From the NCBI RefSeq assembly GCF_006912135.1, contig NZ_VIRS01000020.1, forward strand, positions 62,001 to 126,000: a stretch of DNA of 64,000 nt. Direction: 5' to 3'. Position numbers and translations under genes: made by a program. A model generated the notes under the pieces. It did no database searches and had not been told where the DNA came from. It saw nothing but the letters and a program-made list of their open reading frames with translations. This document shows positions 51,195-60,243 of the stretch, in pieces. Source of the stretch: Cryptosporangium phraense. GTDB lineage: Bacteria; Actinomycetota; Actinomycetes; Mycobacteriales; Cryptosporangiaceae. How positions within the stretch are numbered: the stretch's first letter is position 1; every line of letters starts with the position of its first letter.

Positions 51195-54179
51195 GTGAAC
51201 TCCTGCTGCGGTTTGGACCATTCTGCTGGCAGCTACACCGATCGGCAGCGGGACGACCTCACGCGGGTGCTCGCGTTCAACCGCCGTCTGGCCGCGGCGA
51301 TCGACGAGGGCCGGGACGTGTCCGCGGTCGTCGCGCTGCTGGACCCGGACCCGCTCCGGTACATGTGGGTCGACGAGGGCGGCGGCCGCCTCACCGACTA
51401 CCTCGCCGCCGCCGGGTCCGCGCTCTCCGCCGCGCCGCCGTTGGCCGGCCACCGCCGGGTGGCCGGCTCGTCCGTCGGTGGGGAGGCGTCGGCCGCGCGG
51501 CCCTCGGTGGCGGTGGCCGAGGACGGGCGGACCCTGCACGCCTGGATCGAGTGGGAGGACGGCGCCGGCGAGCGGGTCGTCGCCCGCCTCGACCGGGACG
51601 CCCCCGTCGTGCTGACCGCGGAGGCCGCGGACTGCTTCCGCCCCACGGCCGCGTTCGACGCCGACGGCCGGCCCTGGGTGTTCTACGGCCAGGCCGACGA
51701 GAAAGGCCAGGTCGACGTCTACGCGCACCGGCTCGGCGGGGCGCCGGAGCGGATCGGCGGCGCCGGGCACCCGAGCTTCAACCAGGAGGTCGCCACCGGC
51801 CCGGGCGGCCTCGAGGTCGTCTGGCAGGGCCCGCACGGCACCGGCTTCGGCGTCTGGTCGCGCCGAAGCACCGGCACCGGCACCGGCTGGACCGACGCCC
51901 GACTCGTCAGCGAGGGCACCGACGGCAACGCCTGGGACCCGTCGGTGGCCCGGCTCCCGGACGGCCGGAGCGTCTACGCCTGGTCGGAGTACGTCGACGG
52001 GTCGTACCGGGTGGTCGTCCGCACCGGCGACGGCCCGATCCGGCCGCTCACCGCGGGCACCGACTACGCGCTGCACCCGAGCCTCGCGGTCACGTCCGAC
52101 GGCGCGATCTGGTGCGCGTTCGACGTGATCGCGGTCCACGGGCACGGCGGGTCGGGGCCCACCCGGCTCCGGCCGCGGTCCGAACTGGACGAGGCTCCGG
52201 CCGTCGTCGGGGCCCGGGCGCCCGGCGACTCGGTACCGCCCGAGCTGCTGCCCGACGTCACGGCCGCGCTCCGGGTGGTCCGGGTGACCGACGAGGGCCT
52301 GTTCGAGGCTGAGGGCGTGCTGGCGCCGGGGCTCGACGTCGTCCCGGGCGGGCTGCCCCGGCTGGCCGCCGACCCGGCCGGCGGGCTCACCGTCGCCTAC
52401 CGGGTGCACCGGCGGCTGCCGCTGATGACGTACTACTGGGAGGTCGCGGCCCAGACGCTCGGGGAGTCGGGCTGGTCGGCGCCGGTGACGTTCGCGGGCA
52501 GCGACGGCACGCTCGAGGAACCGGCCGTCGCCGCCGCGCCGGACGGCGTCCGGATCGCCTGGCAGGCCGACGGCCGCCTCGACCGCAGCCTGACCTGGAC
52601 CGAGGGCTTCGGCGGCCGCGAGTGCCCGGTCCTGCTCGAGCACCTCGGCTCGGTCGTCTGGCACGGCATGCACGGCGTCGGCGAGATCCGCTCCGCGGTG
52701 CTCCCACCGGCGCCGGGACCGGCCGCCGCGACCCGGCCCCTCCCGGTCGTCGAGAGCAACGCCCGGCGCGAGGCCCGAGCCTGGCTCGGCTCCGAGGACC
52801 GCTACGTCACCGAGGTCGACGGGGAGGAGCTCACGCTCTACTGGGGCGACCTGCACCGGCATTCGCTGGTCAGCCGCTGCACCTCGGGCGACGAACCGTC
52901 GCTGGAGGACTTCTACCGCTACGGCTGGGACGTCTGCGACTACGACTTCTGGGCCGTCACCGACCACTCCGAGAACAGCAGCGCCTACCAGTGGTGGTCG
53001 ATCCAGAAGATCGCCGACCTCTTCCGCGTCGACGGCCGCTTCGTCCCGCTCTACGGCTTCGAGTGGACCGGCAACACCGGGCACCAGAACGTCATCTACG
53101 GCGACGTCGGCCGCGGCGCCCCGATCTACTCGAGCTTCGCCGAGGGTTCGCGCACCCCCGACGAGCTCTGGGCCGCGCTGCGGACCCACCCCGACCATCC
53201 GGCCCTGACGATCCCGCATCACCCCGGCTCGGCGATGATCCCGTTCGACTGGGCCTACGCCGACGACGAGTACCTGCGGCTGGTCGAGGTGTTCCAGGCC
53301 TGCCGGGGCAACTACGAGCAGGACGGCGTCTTCCGCCAGTACTCGGACGCGACCCGGCACGGCACGTTCGTCGCCGACGGCCTGCGGCGCGGGCAGCGGT
53401 TCGGCCTGATCGCCAGCTCCGACCACGGCAACGGCGCCAGCTACGTCGGCGTCTACGCCCCGCGCCTCGACCGGGAGCACGTCTTCGGGGCCCTGCACGC
53501 CCGGCGCGCGTTCGGCGCCACCACCCGGGGGCTGATGCTCGACGTCCGGGTCGGCGGCGCGTTCATGGGCCAGGACATCCGGCACCGCGGCCCGGTCGAG
53601 ATCGAGGTCACCGCGCGGGGCTTCCGCGACCTGGCCCGGATCGAACTCGTCCGCGACACCGAGACCGTGCGCGTCCATCAGCCCGAGACCCCGGGCGCGA
53701 CCCCGGTCCGGATCGAGTTCGGCGGCAGCGCGGTCCCCACCGACTGGTCCGGCTCGCTGCGCATCGAGGGCGGCTCGATCCTCCCGACGCCGTACTGGTC
53801 ACCGGAGATCACCGCGGTCACCGCCGACGAGGTCCGCTGGTCGGCGTCCACGTACTCGTTCGGGGAGCCCTACGGCGCGCAGCGGGGTGGCGTCGAACTG
53901 ACGCTGGTGGGCCCGCCCGACGCGAGCGTGCACCTGCGCACGGCGCAGGGCGACGCGGACGCGACGCTGGAGAAGGTGCGCACCCTGCAGTTCCCCGGCG
54001 GCGACGGCGGACGCCTGGCGGTCGTGCCGTCGACCGGCGGGCTGACCTCCCTCGGCACCACGCACACCCAGCTGACCTGGACGGACGACCCGGGCGCCGG
54101 CGCGTACTACTACGTGCGGGTGTATCAGATCGACGGCGAGATGGCCTGGTCGTCGCCCGTCTGGGTGGACGCCGACTAA
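51195..54179 (+). CDS. DUF3604 / PHP-like metallohydrolase with N-terminal beta-propeller
   Basis: About 994 residues from a GTG after a G-rich stretch; the start is uncertain. Residues ~80-480 show repeated blades (SVAVAEDGRTLHAWIEW, TAAFDADGRPWVFYGQ, SVARLPDGRSVYAWSEY, SLAVTSDGAIWCAFD), suggesting a propeller. From ~540: LTLYWGDLHRHSLVS, then DFWAVTDHSENSS, FVPLYGFEWTGN, LTIPHHPGSAM and FGLIASSDHGNGASYVG, the metal motifs of DUF3604, a PHP-fold family (HxH, D-H, H, D-H). No signal peptide is visible, so it is probably cytoplasmic. Seventeen bp separate it from a glycine-betaine-type ABC operon, implying a linked substrate. Enzymatic activity is not known to me. Confidence 0.85.
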   Translation: MNSCCGLDHSAGSYTDRQRDDLTRVLAFNRRLAAAIDEGRDVSAVVALLDPDPLRYMWVDEGGGRLTDYLAAAGSALSAAPPLAGHRRVAGSSVGGEASAARPSVAVAEDGRTLHAWIEWEDGAGERVVARLDRDAPVVLTAEAADCFRPTAAFDADGRPWVFYGQADEKGQVDVYAHRLGGAPERIGGAGHPSFNQEVATGPGGLEVVWQGPHGTGFGVWSRRSTGTGTGWTDARLVSEGTDGNAWDPSVARLPDGRSVYAWSEYVDGSYRVVVRTGDGPIRPLTAGTDYALHPSLAVTSDGAIWCAFDVIAVHGHGGSGPTRLRPRSELDEAPAVVGARAPGDSVPPELLPDVTAALRVVRVTDEGLFEAEGVLAPGLDVVPGGLPRLAADPAGGLTVAYRVHRRLPLMTYYWEVAAQTLGESGWSAPVTFAGSDGTLEEPAVAAAPDGVRIAWQADGRLDRSLTWTEGFGGRECPVLLEHLGSVVWHGMHGVGEIRSAVLPPAPGPAAATRPLPVVESNARREARAWLGSEDRYVTEVDGEELTLYWGDLHRHSLVSRCTSGDEPSLEDFYRYGWDVCDYDFWAVTDHSENSSAYQWWSIQKIADLFRVDGRFVPLYGFEWTGNTGHQNVIYGDVGRGAPIYSSFAEGSRTPDELWAALRTHPDHPALTIPHHPGSAMIPFDWAYADDEYLRLVEVFQACRGNYEQDGVFRQYSDATRHGTFVADGLRRGQRFGLIASSDHGNGASYVGVYAPRLDREHVFGALHARRAFGATTRGLMLDVRVGGAFMGQDIRHRGPVEIEVTARGFRDLARIELVRDTETVRVHQPETPGATPVRIEFGGSAVPTDWSGSLRIEGGSILPTPYWSPEITAVTADEVRWSASTYSFGEPYGAQRGGVELTLVGPPDASVHLRTAQGDADATLEKVRTLQFPGGDGGRLAVVPSTGGLTSLGTTHTQLTWTDDPGAGAYYYVRVYQIDGEMAWSSPVWVDAD

Positions 54180-54195
54180 CCCCACAGGAGATCCC

Positions 54196-55146
54196 ATGAC
54201 CCGAAAGCTCCTCGCCGGCGCCCTGGCGCTCGCGCTGTCGGTGGCGCTCGCCGCCTGCGGCGACTCCGGAGACCAGACCGCGTTCGGCGGGAACACGAGC
54301 GGTGACAAGGCCGTCAAGCTCGTCCAGCAGCCCTGGGAAGACCTCATCGTCGAGAACCAGATCGTCAGCGACATCCTGACGAAGCTGGGCTACTCGCCGT
54401 CGACCCAGGAGGTGGCGGTGCCGCTCGGCGCGCAGGCCCTCTCCACCGGCAAGGCCGACGCCTACCTGGGCAACTGGTGGCCGTCGCAGGAGTCGGTCTA
54501 CGGGAAGCTGATCGACAACGGCTCGGTCGAGGTCACCGGCACGCTGCTGACCGGCACCGAGTACGCGCCGGGCATCCCCGGCGACCAGGCCGCCCGCCTG
54601 AAAGTCACCTCCCTGGCCGACCTCGATAAGCACGGTGACGAGTTCAAGCACGAGATCCTCGGCATCGAACCCGGCACACCCGGCAACCAGGCCATCCTCG
54701 ACGCGATCAAGAAGGACGCCTACGGGTTGGGCGACTGGAAACTCGTGCAGAGCAGCACCGAGGCGATGCTGGCCGAGGTGACCCGCCGGGTCGCGAAGAA
54801 CCAGCCGGTCGTGTTCCTGGCCTGGAAGCCGCACTGGATGGTCGTGAAGTGGAAGGTCACGTTCCTGGCCGACCCGCAGAAGGTGTGGCCGGGCGCCGGG
54901 CAGATCCGGGTGCTCACCCGCAAGGGCCTCAAGAACGACGACCCGAACCTGGCGAAGTTCCTGTCGCAGCTCCAGGTGGACGCCACCACCGCGTCGGAGT
55001 GGATCGACGCCTACGACAACGAGAAGAAGTCCGCGAAGGACATCGCGTCGGCCTGGGTCTCGGCCAACCAGGACACGGTGAAGACCTGGCTGGCCGGCGT
55101 GAAGACCGTCGACGGCAAGGACGGCGTCGCCGCGGTGACCGGCTGA
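54196..55146 (+). CDS. Glycine betaine/quaternary-ammonium ABC substrate-binding lipoprotein (OpuAC)
   Basis: 316 residues. Lipobox LAAC (Cys21). The OpuAC fold shows VKLVQQPWEDLIVENQIVSDILTKLGY, DAYLGNWWPSQESVY, GIEPGTPGNQAILDAIKK, VVFLAWKPHWMVVKWKVTFLADP: the Trp residues expected for a cation box are present. Binds betaine, choline, carnitine or similar outside the membrane. ATG after AGGAGA. Stop overlaps the ATPase ATG by 1 bp. Confidence 0.88.
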   Translation: MTRKLLAGALALALSVALAACGDSGDQTAFGGNTSGDKAVKLVQQPWEDLIVENQIVSDILTKLGYSPSTQEVAVPLGAQALSTGKADAYLGNWWPSQESVYGKLIDNGSVEVTGTLLTGTEYAPGIPGDQAARLKVTSLADLDKHGDEFKHEILGIEPGTPGNQAILDAIKKDAYGLGDWKLVQSSTEAMLAEVTRRVAKNQPVVFLAWKPHWMVVKWKVTFLADPQKVWPGAGQIRVLTRKGLKNDDPNLAKFLSQLQVDATTASEWIDAYDNEKKSAKDIASAWVSANQDTVKTWLAGVKTVDGKDGVAAVTG

Positions 55147-56150
55147 TGGCGCTCATCGAGGGGTCCGGCCTGACAAAGGTCTACGGTCTCCCGGACCGGC
55201 GCGCGACCGCGCTTGCCGCCGACCCGTCCGCGGTCGCCGCGGCCGGCGGCACGCTTGCCGCCGATCACGTCGATCTGGACGTCGACGAGGGCGAGCTGTT
55301 CGTGCTGATGGGGCTGTCCGGGTCGGGGAAGTCGACGCTGCTGCGGATGATCAACCGGCTGGTGGAGCCGACCGCCGGAACGCTGCGTATCGACGGCGCC
55401 GACGTCACCGCGATGAGCGAGCCCGACCTGCGGACGCTGCGCAACCAGCGGGTGAGCATGGTGTTCCAGCACTTCGCGCTGTTCCCGCACCGGACCGTGC
55501 GCCAGAACGCGGCCTACGGGCTGGAGGTCCGCGGGGAGCCGGCCCGCGAACGGCTCGCCCGGGCCGACGAGGCGCTGGAGCGGGTCGGGCTCGGCGACCG
55601 CGGCGACGCGTCGCCGGGCGCGCTGTCGGGCGGGCAGCGGCAGCGCGTCGGGCTGGCCCGGGCGCTGGCCACCGACGCCGACATCCTGCTGATGGACGAG
55701 CCGTTCAGCGCGCTCGACCCGCTGATCCGCCGGGACATGCAGGACCTGCTGCTCGACCTGCAGTCGGAGCGGCCGCGGACGATCGTCTTCGTCACCCACG
55801 ACCTGAACGAGGCGATGCGGATCGGCCGCCGGATCATGGTGCTGCGCGACGGGCGGGTGCAGCAGTGCGGCACCGGTCCGCAGATCCTGGCCGCCCCGGC
55901 CAACCCCTACGTCGAGGAGTTCGTCGCCGACGTCGACCGGTCGCGGGTGCTCACCGCGTCGGCGGTGATGCGCCCGGCGCCGGACGACCTGGGGGAGTAC
56001 CACGCGGTGCCGCCGGAGGCGCCGGTGCTGGAGTTCCTGCACCTGGCCGGGCACCCGACGGTGCCGGTCGCCGTCGTGGCCGACGGGGAGCTGCTGGGCG
56101 TCGTGCCGCCGGACTCGCTGTTGACCGCGTTGGGGGGTAATCGTGCCTAG
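55146..56150 (+). CDS. Glycine betaine/proline-type ABC transporter ATP-binding protein
   Basis: 334 residues. Walker A GLSGSGKSTLLRMINRL, Q-loop MVFQHFALFPHRTVRQNAAYGLEVRG, signature LSGGQRQRVGLARALATDAD, Walker B ILLMDEPFSALDPLIRRDMQ, and a short C-terminal regulatory region (~285-334) that is only part of the usual tandem CBS pair. ProV/OpuAA type. An Ala-rich insert (ALAADPSAVAAAGGTLAAD) precedes the Walker A. Stop overlaps the permease GTG by 8 bp. Confidence 0.88.
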   Translation: MALIEGSGLTKVYGLPDRRATALAADPSAVAAAGGTLAADHVDLDVDEGELFVLMGLSGSGKSTLLRMINRLVEPTAGTLRIDGADVTAMSEPDLRTLRNQRVSMVFQHFALFPHRTVRQNAAYGLEVRGEPARERLARADEALERVGLGDRGDASPGALSGGQRQRVGLARALATDADILLMDEPFSALDPLIRRDMQDLLLDLQSERPRTIVFVTHDLNEAMRIGRRIMVLRDGRVQQCGTGPQILAAPANPYVEEFVADVDRSRVLTASAVMRPAPDDLGEYHAVPPEAPVLEFLHLAGHPTVPVAVVADGELLGVVPPDSLLTALGGNRA

Positions 56151-57039
56151 GATCCCGGTCGGTTCGTGGGTCGACTCGTTGATCTCCTTTCTGCTCGATC
56201 ACCTCGGCGGGGTGTTCGACGGGGTCTCCTCGCTGGTGACGTCGCTGATCAACGGCGTCTACTGGGTGTTGCACACGCCCCCGTACGGGGTGGTGATCGC
56301 GGTGTTCGCGGTGCTGGCCTGGGTGGCGACCCGGCGCTGGCAGCTCGTCGTGTTCACGGTCCCGGCGTTCCTGCTGATCGTCTCGATGGAGCTGTGGACC
56401 GCAGCGATGCAGACGCTGACCGTCGTCGTGCTGGCGGCCGGGGCGGCCGTGCTGATCGGGGTGCCGGTCGGGGTGGCGGCGGCGCGGAGCCCACGGTTGT
56501 CCGGTGTGGTCCGGCCGGTCCTCGACTTCATGCAGACGCTGCCGGTGTTCGTGTATCTGATCCCGTCGGTGTTCTTCTTCGGGATCGGGGTCGTGCCCGG
56601 CACCGTGTCGACGACCGTGTTCGCGATCCCGCCCGCGGTGCGGCTGACCGAGCTGGGGATCCGTCAGGTGGATCCGGAGATCGTCGAGGCCGCGCAGGCG
56701 TTCGGGTCGCGTCCGGCGCAGGTGCTGCGCCAGGTGCAGTTGCCGCTGGCGTTGCCGTCGATCATGGCCGGGGTCAACCAGGTGATCATGCTGGCGCTGT
56801 CGATGGTGGTGATCGCGGGCATGGTCGGGGCCGGGGGGTTGGGGGAGGTCGTGGTGCGGGGGGTGACCCAGCTGGACATCGGGGCCGGGTTCGAGGGCGG
56901 GCTGTCGGTCGTGATCCTGGCGATCTTCCTGGACCGGGTGACGGGCGGGTTCGGGTCGGGCTCGTTCCGGCGGTTGCGCTTCCGCCGCCGGGCGCCCGAC
57001 GCGGTCGCCGCGCCGGTGCCGGCGCTCGCTCAGCGGTAG
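56143..57039 (+). CDS. Glycine betaine/proline-type ABC transporter permease (OpuAB/ProW-like)
   Basis: 298 residues from a GTG overlapping the ATPase gene. About seven membrane helices. DFMQTLPVFVYLIPSVFFFGIGVVPGTVSTTVFAIPPAVRLTELGIRQVDPEIVEAAQAFGS is the conserved core with the EAA loop after it. Completes the ABC operon started at 54196. Converges on the TetR gene with 10 bp overlap. The tail is Arg-rich (FRRLRFRRRAP). Confidence 0.88.
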   Translation: MPRIPVGSWVDSLISFLLDHLGGVFDGVSSLVTSLINGVYWVLHTPPYGVVIAVFAVLAWVATRRWQLVVFTVPAFLLIVSMELWTAAMQTLTVVVLAAGAAVLIGVPVGVAAARSPRLSGVVRPVLDFMQTLPVFVYLIPSVFFFGIGVVPGTVSTTVFAIPPAVRLTELGIRQVDPEIVEAAQAFGSRPAQVLRQVQLPLALPSIMAGVNQVIMLALSMVVIAGMVGAGGLGEVVVRGVTQLDIGAGFEGGLSVVILAIFLDRVTGGFGSGSFRRLRFRRRAPDAVAAPVPALAQR

Positions 57040-57641
57040 AGGCTCAGGAGGGCTCGGGAGGCGGCGTCGGTGATCTCGGCGGGGGTCGCCTCGACGGCGC
57101 CGTCGAGCCAGGCGGTCACCAGTTCCGCCATCCCGCCGATGAACAGCAGGCCGCCGATCTCGTCGTGGTTCCGGGTCTGCTCGGCTCCGCCGAGCAGGGC
57201 CCGGGACTCGACCGCCGACTGGTGGGCCAGGTAGCGCAGCAGCTCGGTGCGCCGCCGGCGCAGCTTCGGCACCGCGACCGACTCGACGATCGCGACACGC
57301 CCCTTGCGCGGATCCTCGAGCAGCAAATCGACGAACGCCCGCACGCCGGCCCGGACCCGCGCGACCGGGTCGTCGCCCGCGGCCTCGGCGGCGGCCCGGC
57401 TGGTCTCCTCGATCTCGGCCGCGACCCCGTCCATCACGGCCTCGAGCAGTGCGTCCAGGCCGGCGAAGCTCTCGTAGAAGTACCGCTCGGAGAGGCCGGC
57501 CGCGGCGCAGACCGCGGTCATCGTCGTGCGGGTGCCCGGGTCGGCCCAGACCGACAGGCCGGCGGTCAGGAGGCGAGCCCGGCGGTCGGCCACCCGGTCG
57601 GCGGCGCTGACGCCCCGGTAGACCCCCTGCTGCACCGCCAT
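57030..57641 (-). CDS. TetR family transcriptional regulator
   Basis: 203 residues from ATG 57641 (MAVQQGVYRGV). HTH at about 17-62: ADRRARLLTAGLSVWADPGTRTTMTAVCAAAGLSERYFYESFAGLDALLEAV. C-terminal ligand domain ends EATPAEITDAASRALLSLYR. Divergent from a P450 gene across 87 bp that contains a promoter with an embedded palindrome, so the P450 is the likely target. Ligand unknown. Confidence 0.87.
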   Translation of the reverse strand: MAVQQGVYRGVSAADRVADRRARLLTAGLSVWADPGTRTTMTAVCAAAGLSERYFYESFAGLDALLEAVMDGVAAEIEETSRAAAEAAGDDPVARVRAGVRAFVDLLLEDPRKGRVAIVESVAVPKLRRRRTELLRYLAHQSAVESRALLGGAEQTRNHDEIGGLLFIGGMAELVTAWLDGAVEATPAEITDAASRALLSLYR

Positions 57642-57669
57642 GCGCCCGATCCTGCCACAGCCGCGAACA

Positions 57670-57698
57670 TTGACAGGATGCCCTTCCTGAATCAGGAT
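57670..57698 (+). promoter_or_regulatory. P450 promoter with overlapping TetR operator
   Basis: TTGACA (57670-57675) and CAGGAT (57693-57698) form a -35/-10 pair with 17-bp spacing. TCCTGA-A-TCAGGA (57685-57697) is a perfect 6-bp-arm palindrome over the spacer and -10, flanked by near-inverted GGATGCCC and GGGCACCC. Repressor binding would occlude RNA polymerase. Confidence 0.6.
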
Positions 57699-57728
57699 GA
57701 CGGGCACCCTGCCGCGCGAGGTGAGCCA

Positions 57729-59072
57729 ATGACGGCCGTACCGCGTCCCCTTCCCGACCTGCGTAGAGACGACCGGGGCCTGCCCTGGGTCGGGCGCCTC
57801 TTCGACTACGCCCGAGACCCGGTCGGGCTGTTCCGCCACCATTGGGAGCACTACGGCCCGGTCGCCCCCTGGTACACGCTCGGCACGACCTCGGTGATGC
57901 TCCTCGGTCCGGACGCCTGCGGCGAGGCCCTGCAGAACCGCGACAAGGCGTTTGCCAACGGGCCGGCCTGGTCCCAGCTGGTCGGCCCGTTCTTCCACCG
58001 TGGACTGATGCTGCTCGATTTCGACGAGCACCACGGCCACCGCCGGATCATGCAGGAGGCGTTCACCCGTCCCCGGCTGGAGAGCTACACCCGGCGCCTG
58101 CACCCGGCGATCGAGGAGGGCATGGCCGGCTGGGCGACCGACGGGGCGTTCCCGTCGTACTGGCGCCTCAAGCAGCTGACGCTCGACATCGCCGCGGACC
58201 TGTTCATGGGCGGCGCCCAGGACACCAGCGTCGAGGAGATGGACCGGGTCAACCGTGCGTTCATCGCCTGCGTCCAGGCCGCCGGGGGAGTGGTCCGGGC
58301 CGACGTGCCGTTCACCCGCTGGGGCCGGGCCTACCGCGGCCGCAAGGTGCTCGAGGCGTTCCTCCGCCACTACCTGCCGGCCAAGCGCTCCCGGCCCTCG
58401 GACGACATCTTCTCGGTGCTCTGCCACATCGAGACCGACGAGGGCGATCGCTTCACCGACGACGACGTCGTCAACCACATGATCTTCCTGATGATGGCCG
58501 CGCACGACACGTCGACGATCACGACGTCGACGATCCTGCAGTACCTCGGGCAGTACCCGCAGTGGCAGGAGCGCTGCCGGGCGGAGGCCCTCGCGCTCGG
58601 CCCCGAGCCGTCGACCGCGGAGCTCGAGGGCCTGACCAGCCTCGACCTGGTGATGCGGGAGGCGTTGCGGCTGCGCGCGCCGGTGCCGGTGCTGGTCCGG
58701 CACACGGTCAAGGAGACGGTCGTGCAGGGCGTGCGGATCCCGGCCGGGACCAACGCCGCTCTCGGGCTGCAGTTCACCCACCTGATGGACGAGTACTGGA
58801 CCGCCCCGGAGACGTTCGACCCGGAGCGTTTCTCGCCCGAGCGCCGGGAGGACCGCTCGCACCGGTTCGCCTGGGAGCCGTTCGGTGGTGGGGTGCACAA
58901 GTGCATCGGGCTGTACTTCGCCGGCCTCGAGGTGAAGGCGATCATGCACCGGCTGCTGCGCGGGTACCGGTGGACGGTGGATCCGGCCTACGTCCCGCCG
59001 CTCGACAACCACTCGCTCCCGTTCCCGAAGGACGGTCTGCCGATCTCGCTGGTGGCTAGCGCAGGCCGGTGA
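57729..59072 (+). CDS. Cytochrome P450
   Basis: 447 residues. I-helix AHDTSTITTSTI with the oxygen-activating Thr, ExxR in MREALRL, and the heme loop FGGGVHKCIGLYFAG with Cys392 as thiolate. HLMDEYWTAPETFDPERFSPERR precedes it. No N-terminal membrane anchor, as usual for soluble bacterial P450s. ATG 57729 has GAGGTGAG upstream; ATG 57678 lies before the predicted transcription start. No ferredoxin is adjacent. Substrate unknown; LPPLDN-like and HSLPFPKDGLPI segments recall CYP families acting on sterol or lipid substrates, which is only an impression. Confidence 0.9.
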   Translation: MTAVPRPLPDLRRDDRGLPWVGRLFDYARDPVGLFRHHWEHYGPVAPWYTLGTTSVMLLGPDACGEALQNRDKAFANGPAWSQLVGPFFHRGLMLLDFDEHHGHRRIMQEAFTRPRLESYTRRLHPAIEEGMAGWATDGAFPSYWRLKQLTLDIAADLFMGGAQDTSVEEMDRVNRAFIACVQAAGGVVRADVPFTRWGRAYRGRKVLEAFLRHYLPAKRSRPSDDIFSVLCHIETDEGDRFTDDDVVNHMIFLMMAAHDTSTITTSTILQYLGQYPQWQERCRAEALALGPEPSTAELEGLTSLDLVMREALRLRAPVPVLVRHTVKETVVQGVRIPAGTNAALGLQFTHLMDEYWTAPETFDPERFSPERREDRSHRFAWEPFGGGVHKCIGLYFAGLEVKAIMHRLLRGYRWTVDPAYVPPLDNHSLPFPKDGLPISLVASAGR

Positions 59073-60243
59073 CGACGTGCTCGGCGATCGCCAGGGACGA
59101 CGTGGCGGCCGGGGACGGCGCGTTGCGGACCGCGGTCACCGGCCCGAGCGTGCTGATCCGGAAGTCGTCGACGAGCGACCCGTCCGCGTCGACGGCCTGG
59201 GCGCGGACCCCGGCCGGGGCCGCGACCAGGTCGGACGGCCGGAGCGACGGCACGTAGTCCTGCGCCGCGGCGGTGAACGCCCTCTTCGAGAGCGAGCCGC
59301 GCAGCTCGTGCACCCCGGCGCGCCAGTGCTGCGCGGCCAGCTTCCGGAAGCCGGGCCAGGCGAGGGTGCGGGCCAGGTCGGCGGGGTTCAGGTCGCGGCG
59401 ACGGTAGCCCTCGCGGGCCGTGGCCAGCACCGCGTTCGGGCCGACGTCGACCGAGCCGTCGATCCGCGGGGTGATGTGGACGCCGAGGAACGGGTAGGCC
59501 GGGTCGGGCACGGGGTAGACGAGCCCGTTGACGATGCCGGCCTTCTCGGATTTGAGGCGGAAGTACTCGCCGCGGAACGGCACGATCGCCGGGCCCGGTT
59601 CGTCGCCGGCCAGCGCGGCGACCACGTCGGACTGGAGGCCGGCGCAGATCACCAGCCGGTCGAGCGTCACCTCGACGCCCCCGGCGCGCACCCGCAGACG
59701 GTCGCCGACCGGGTCGATGTGCGTCACCGGCGCCGCGAAGCGCAGCTCCCCACCAGCGCGGCTCATGTCGGACGCCATCGCGAGGGAGACCGCGACGAAG
59801 TCGACGATCGCCGTCGTCGGCGAATGCAGCGCGGCCGCCCCGACGACGTGGGGCTCGATCTCCCGGAGCGCTCCGGGGTCGAGCCGGCGGACGTCCGGCA
59901 CGCCGTTCGCGTGCGCCCTCGTCTCGATGTCGTGCAGCCGGACGACCTCGGCCTCGTTCCGGGCGACGACGACCTTGCCGATCTCGCGGTAGGCCAGGTC
60001 GTGGGTCTCGCAGAACTCGCGGAGGAGCCCGACCCCGCGCCGGCAGAGGGTGGCCTTGAGGGAGCCGGGTGGGTAGTAGATGCCGGAGTGCACGACGCCG
60101 GAGTTGTGGCCGGTCTGGTGCTGGGCGGCGTTGTTCTCTTTTTCGAAGACGATGACGTCGGCGCCTTGCTGGGCGAGTTGGCGGGCGATGGCCAGCCCGA
60201 CGATCCCGGCGCCGACGACCCCGACCCGGGTCACGCGCGCCAC
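59056..60243 (-). CDS. lhgO: L-2-hydroxyglutarate oxidase-like FAD oxidoreductase
   Basis: 395 residues. Rossmann VGAGIVGLAIARQLAQQG at about 9-26, then QTGHNSGVVHSGIYYPPGSLKATLCRRG, the hallmark of LhgO/YgaF, which oxidises L-2-hydroxyglutarate to 2-oxoglutarate and feeds electrons to quinone. YPVPDPAYPFLGVHITPRIDGSVDVGPNAVLA and VRNAPSPAATSSLAIAEHVV agree. ATG 60243. Converges on the P450 with 17 bp overlap. It stands alone with no lac/glutarate genes nearby. Confidence 0.9.
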   Translation of the reverse strand: MARVTRVGVVGAGIVGLAIARQLAQQGADVIVFEKENNAAQHQTGHNSGVVHSGIYYPPGSLKATLCRRGVGLLREFCETHDLAYREIGKVVVARNEAEVVRLHDIETRAHANGVPDVRRLDPGALREIEPHVVGAAALHSPTTAIVDFVAVSLAMASDMSRAGGELRFAAPVTHIDPVGDRLRVRAGGVEVTLDRLVICAGLQSDVVAALAGDEPGPAIVPFRGEYFRLKSEKAGIVNGLVYPVPDPAYPFLGVHITPRIDGSVDVGPNAVLATAREGYRRRDLNPADLARTLAWPGFRKLAAQHWRAGVHELRGSLSKRAFTAAAQDYVPSLRPSDLVAAPAGVRAQAVDADGSLVDDFRISTLGPVTAVRNAPSPAATSSLAIAEHVVTGLR

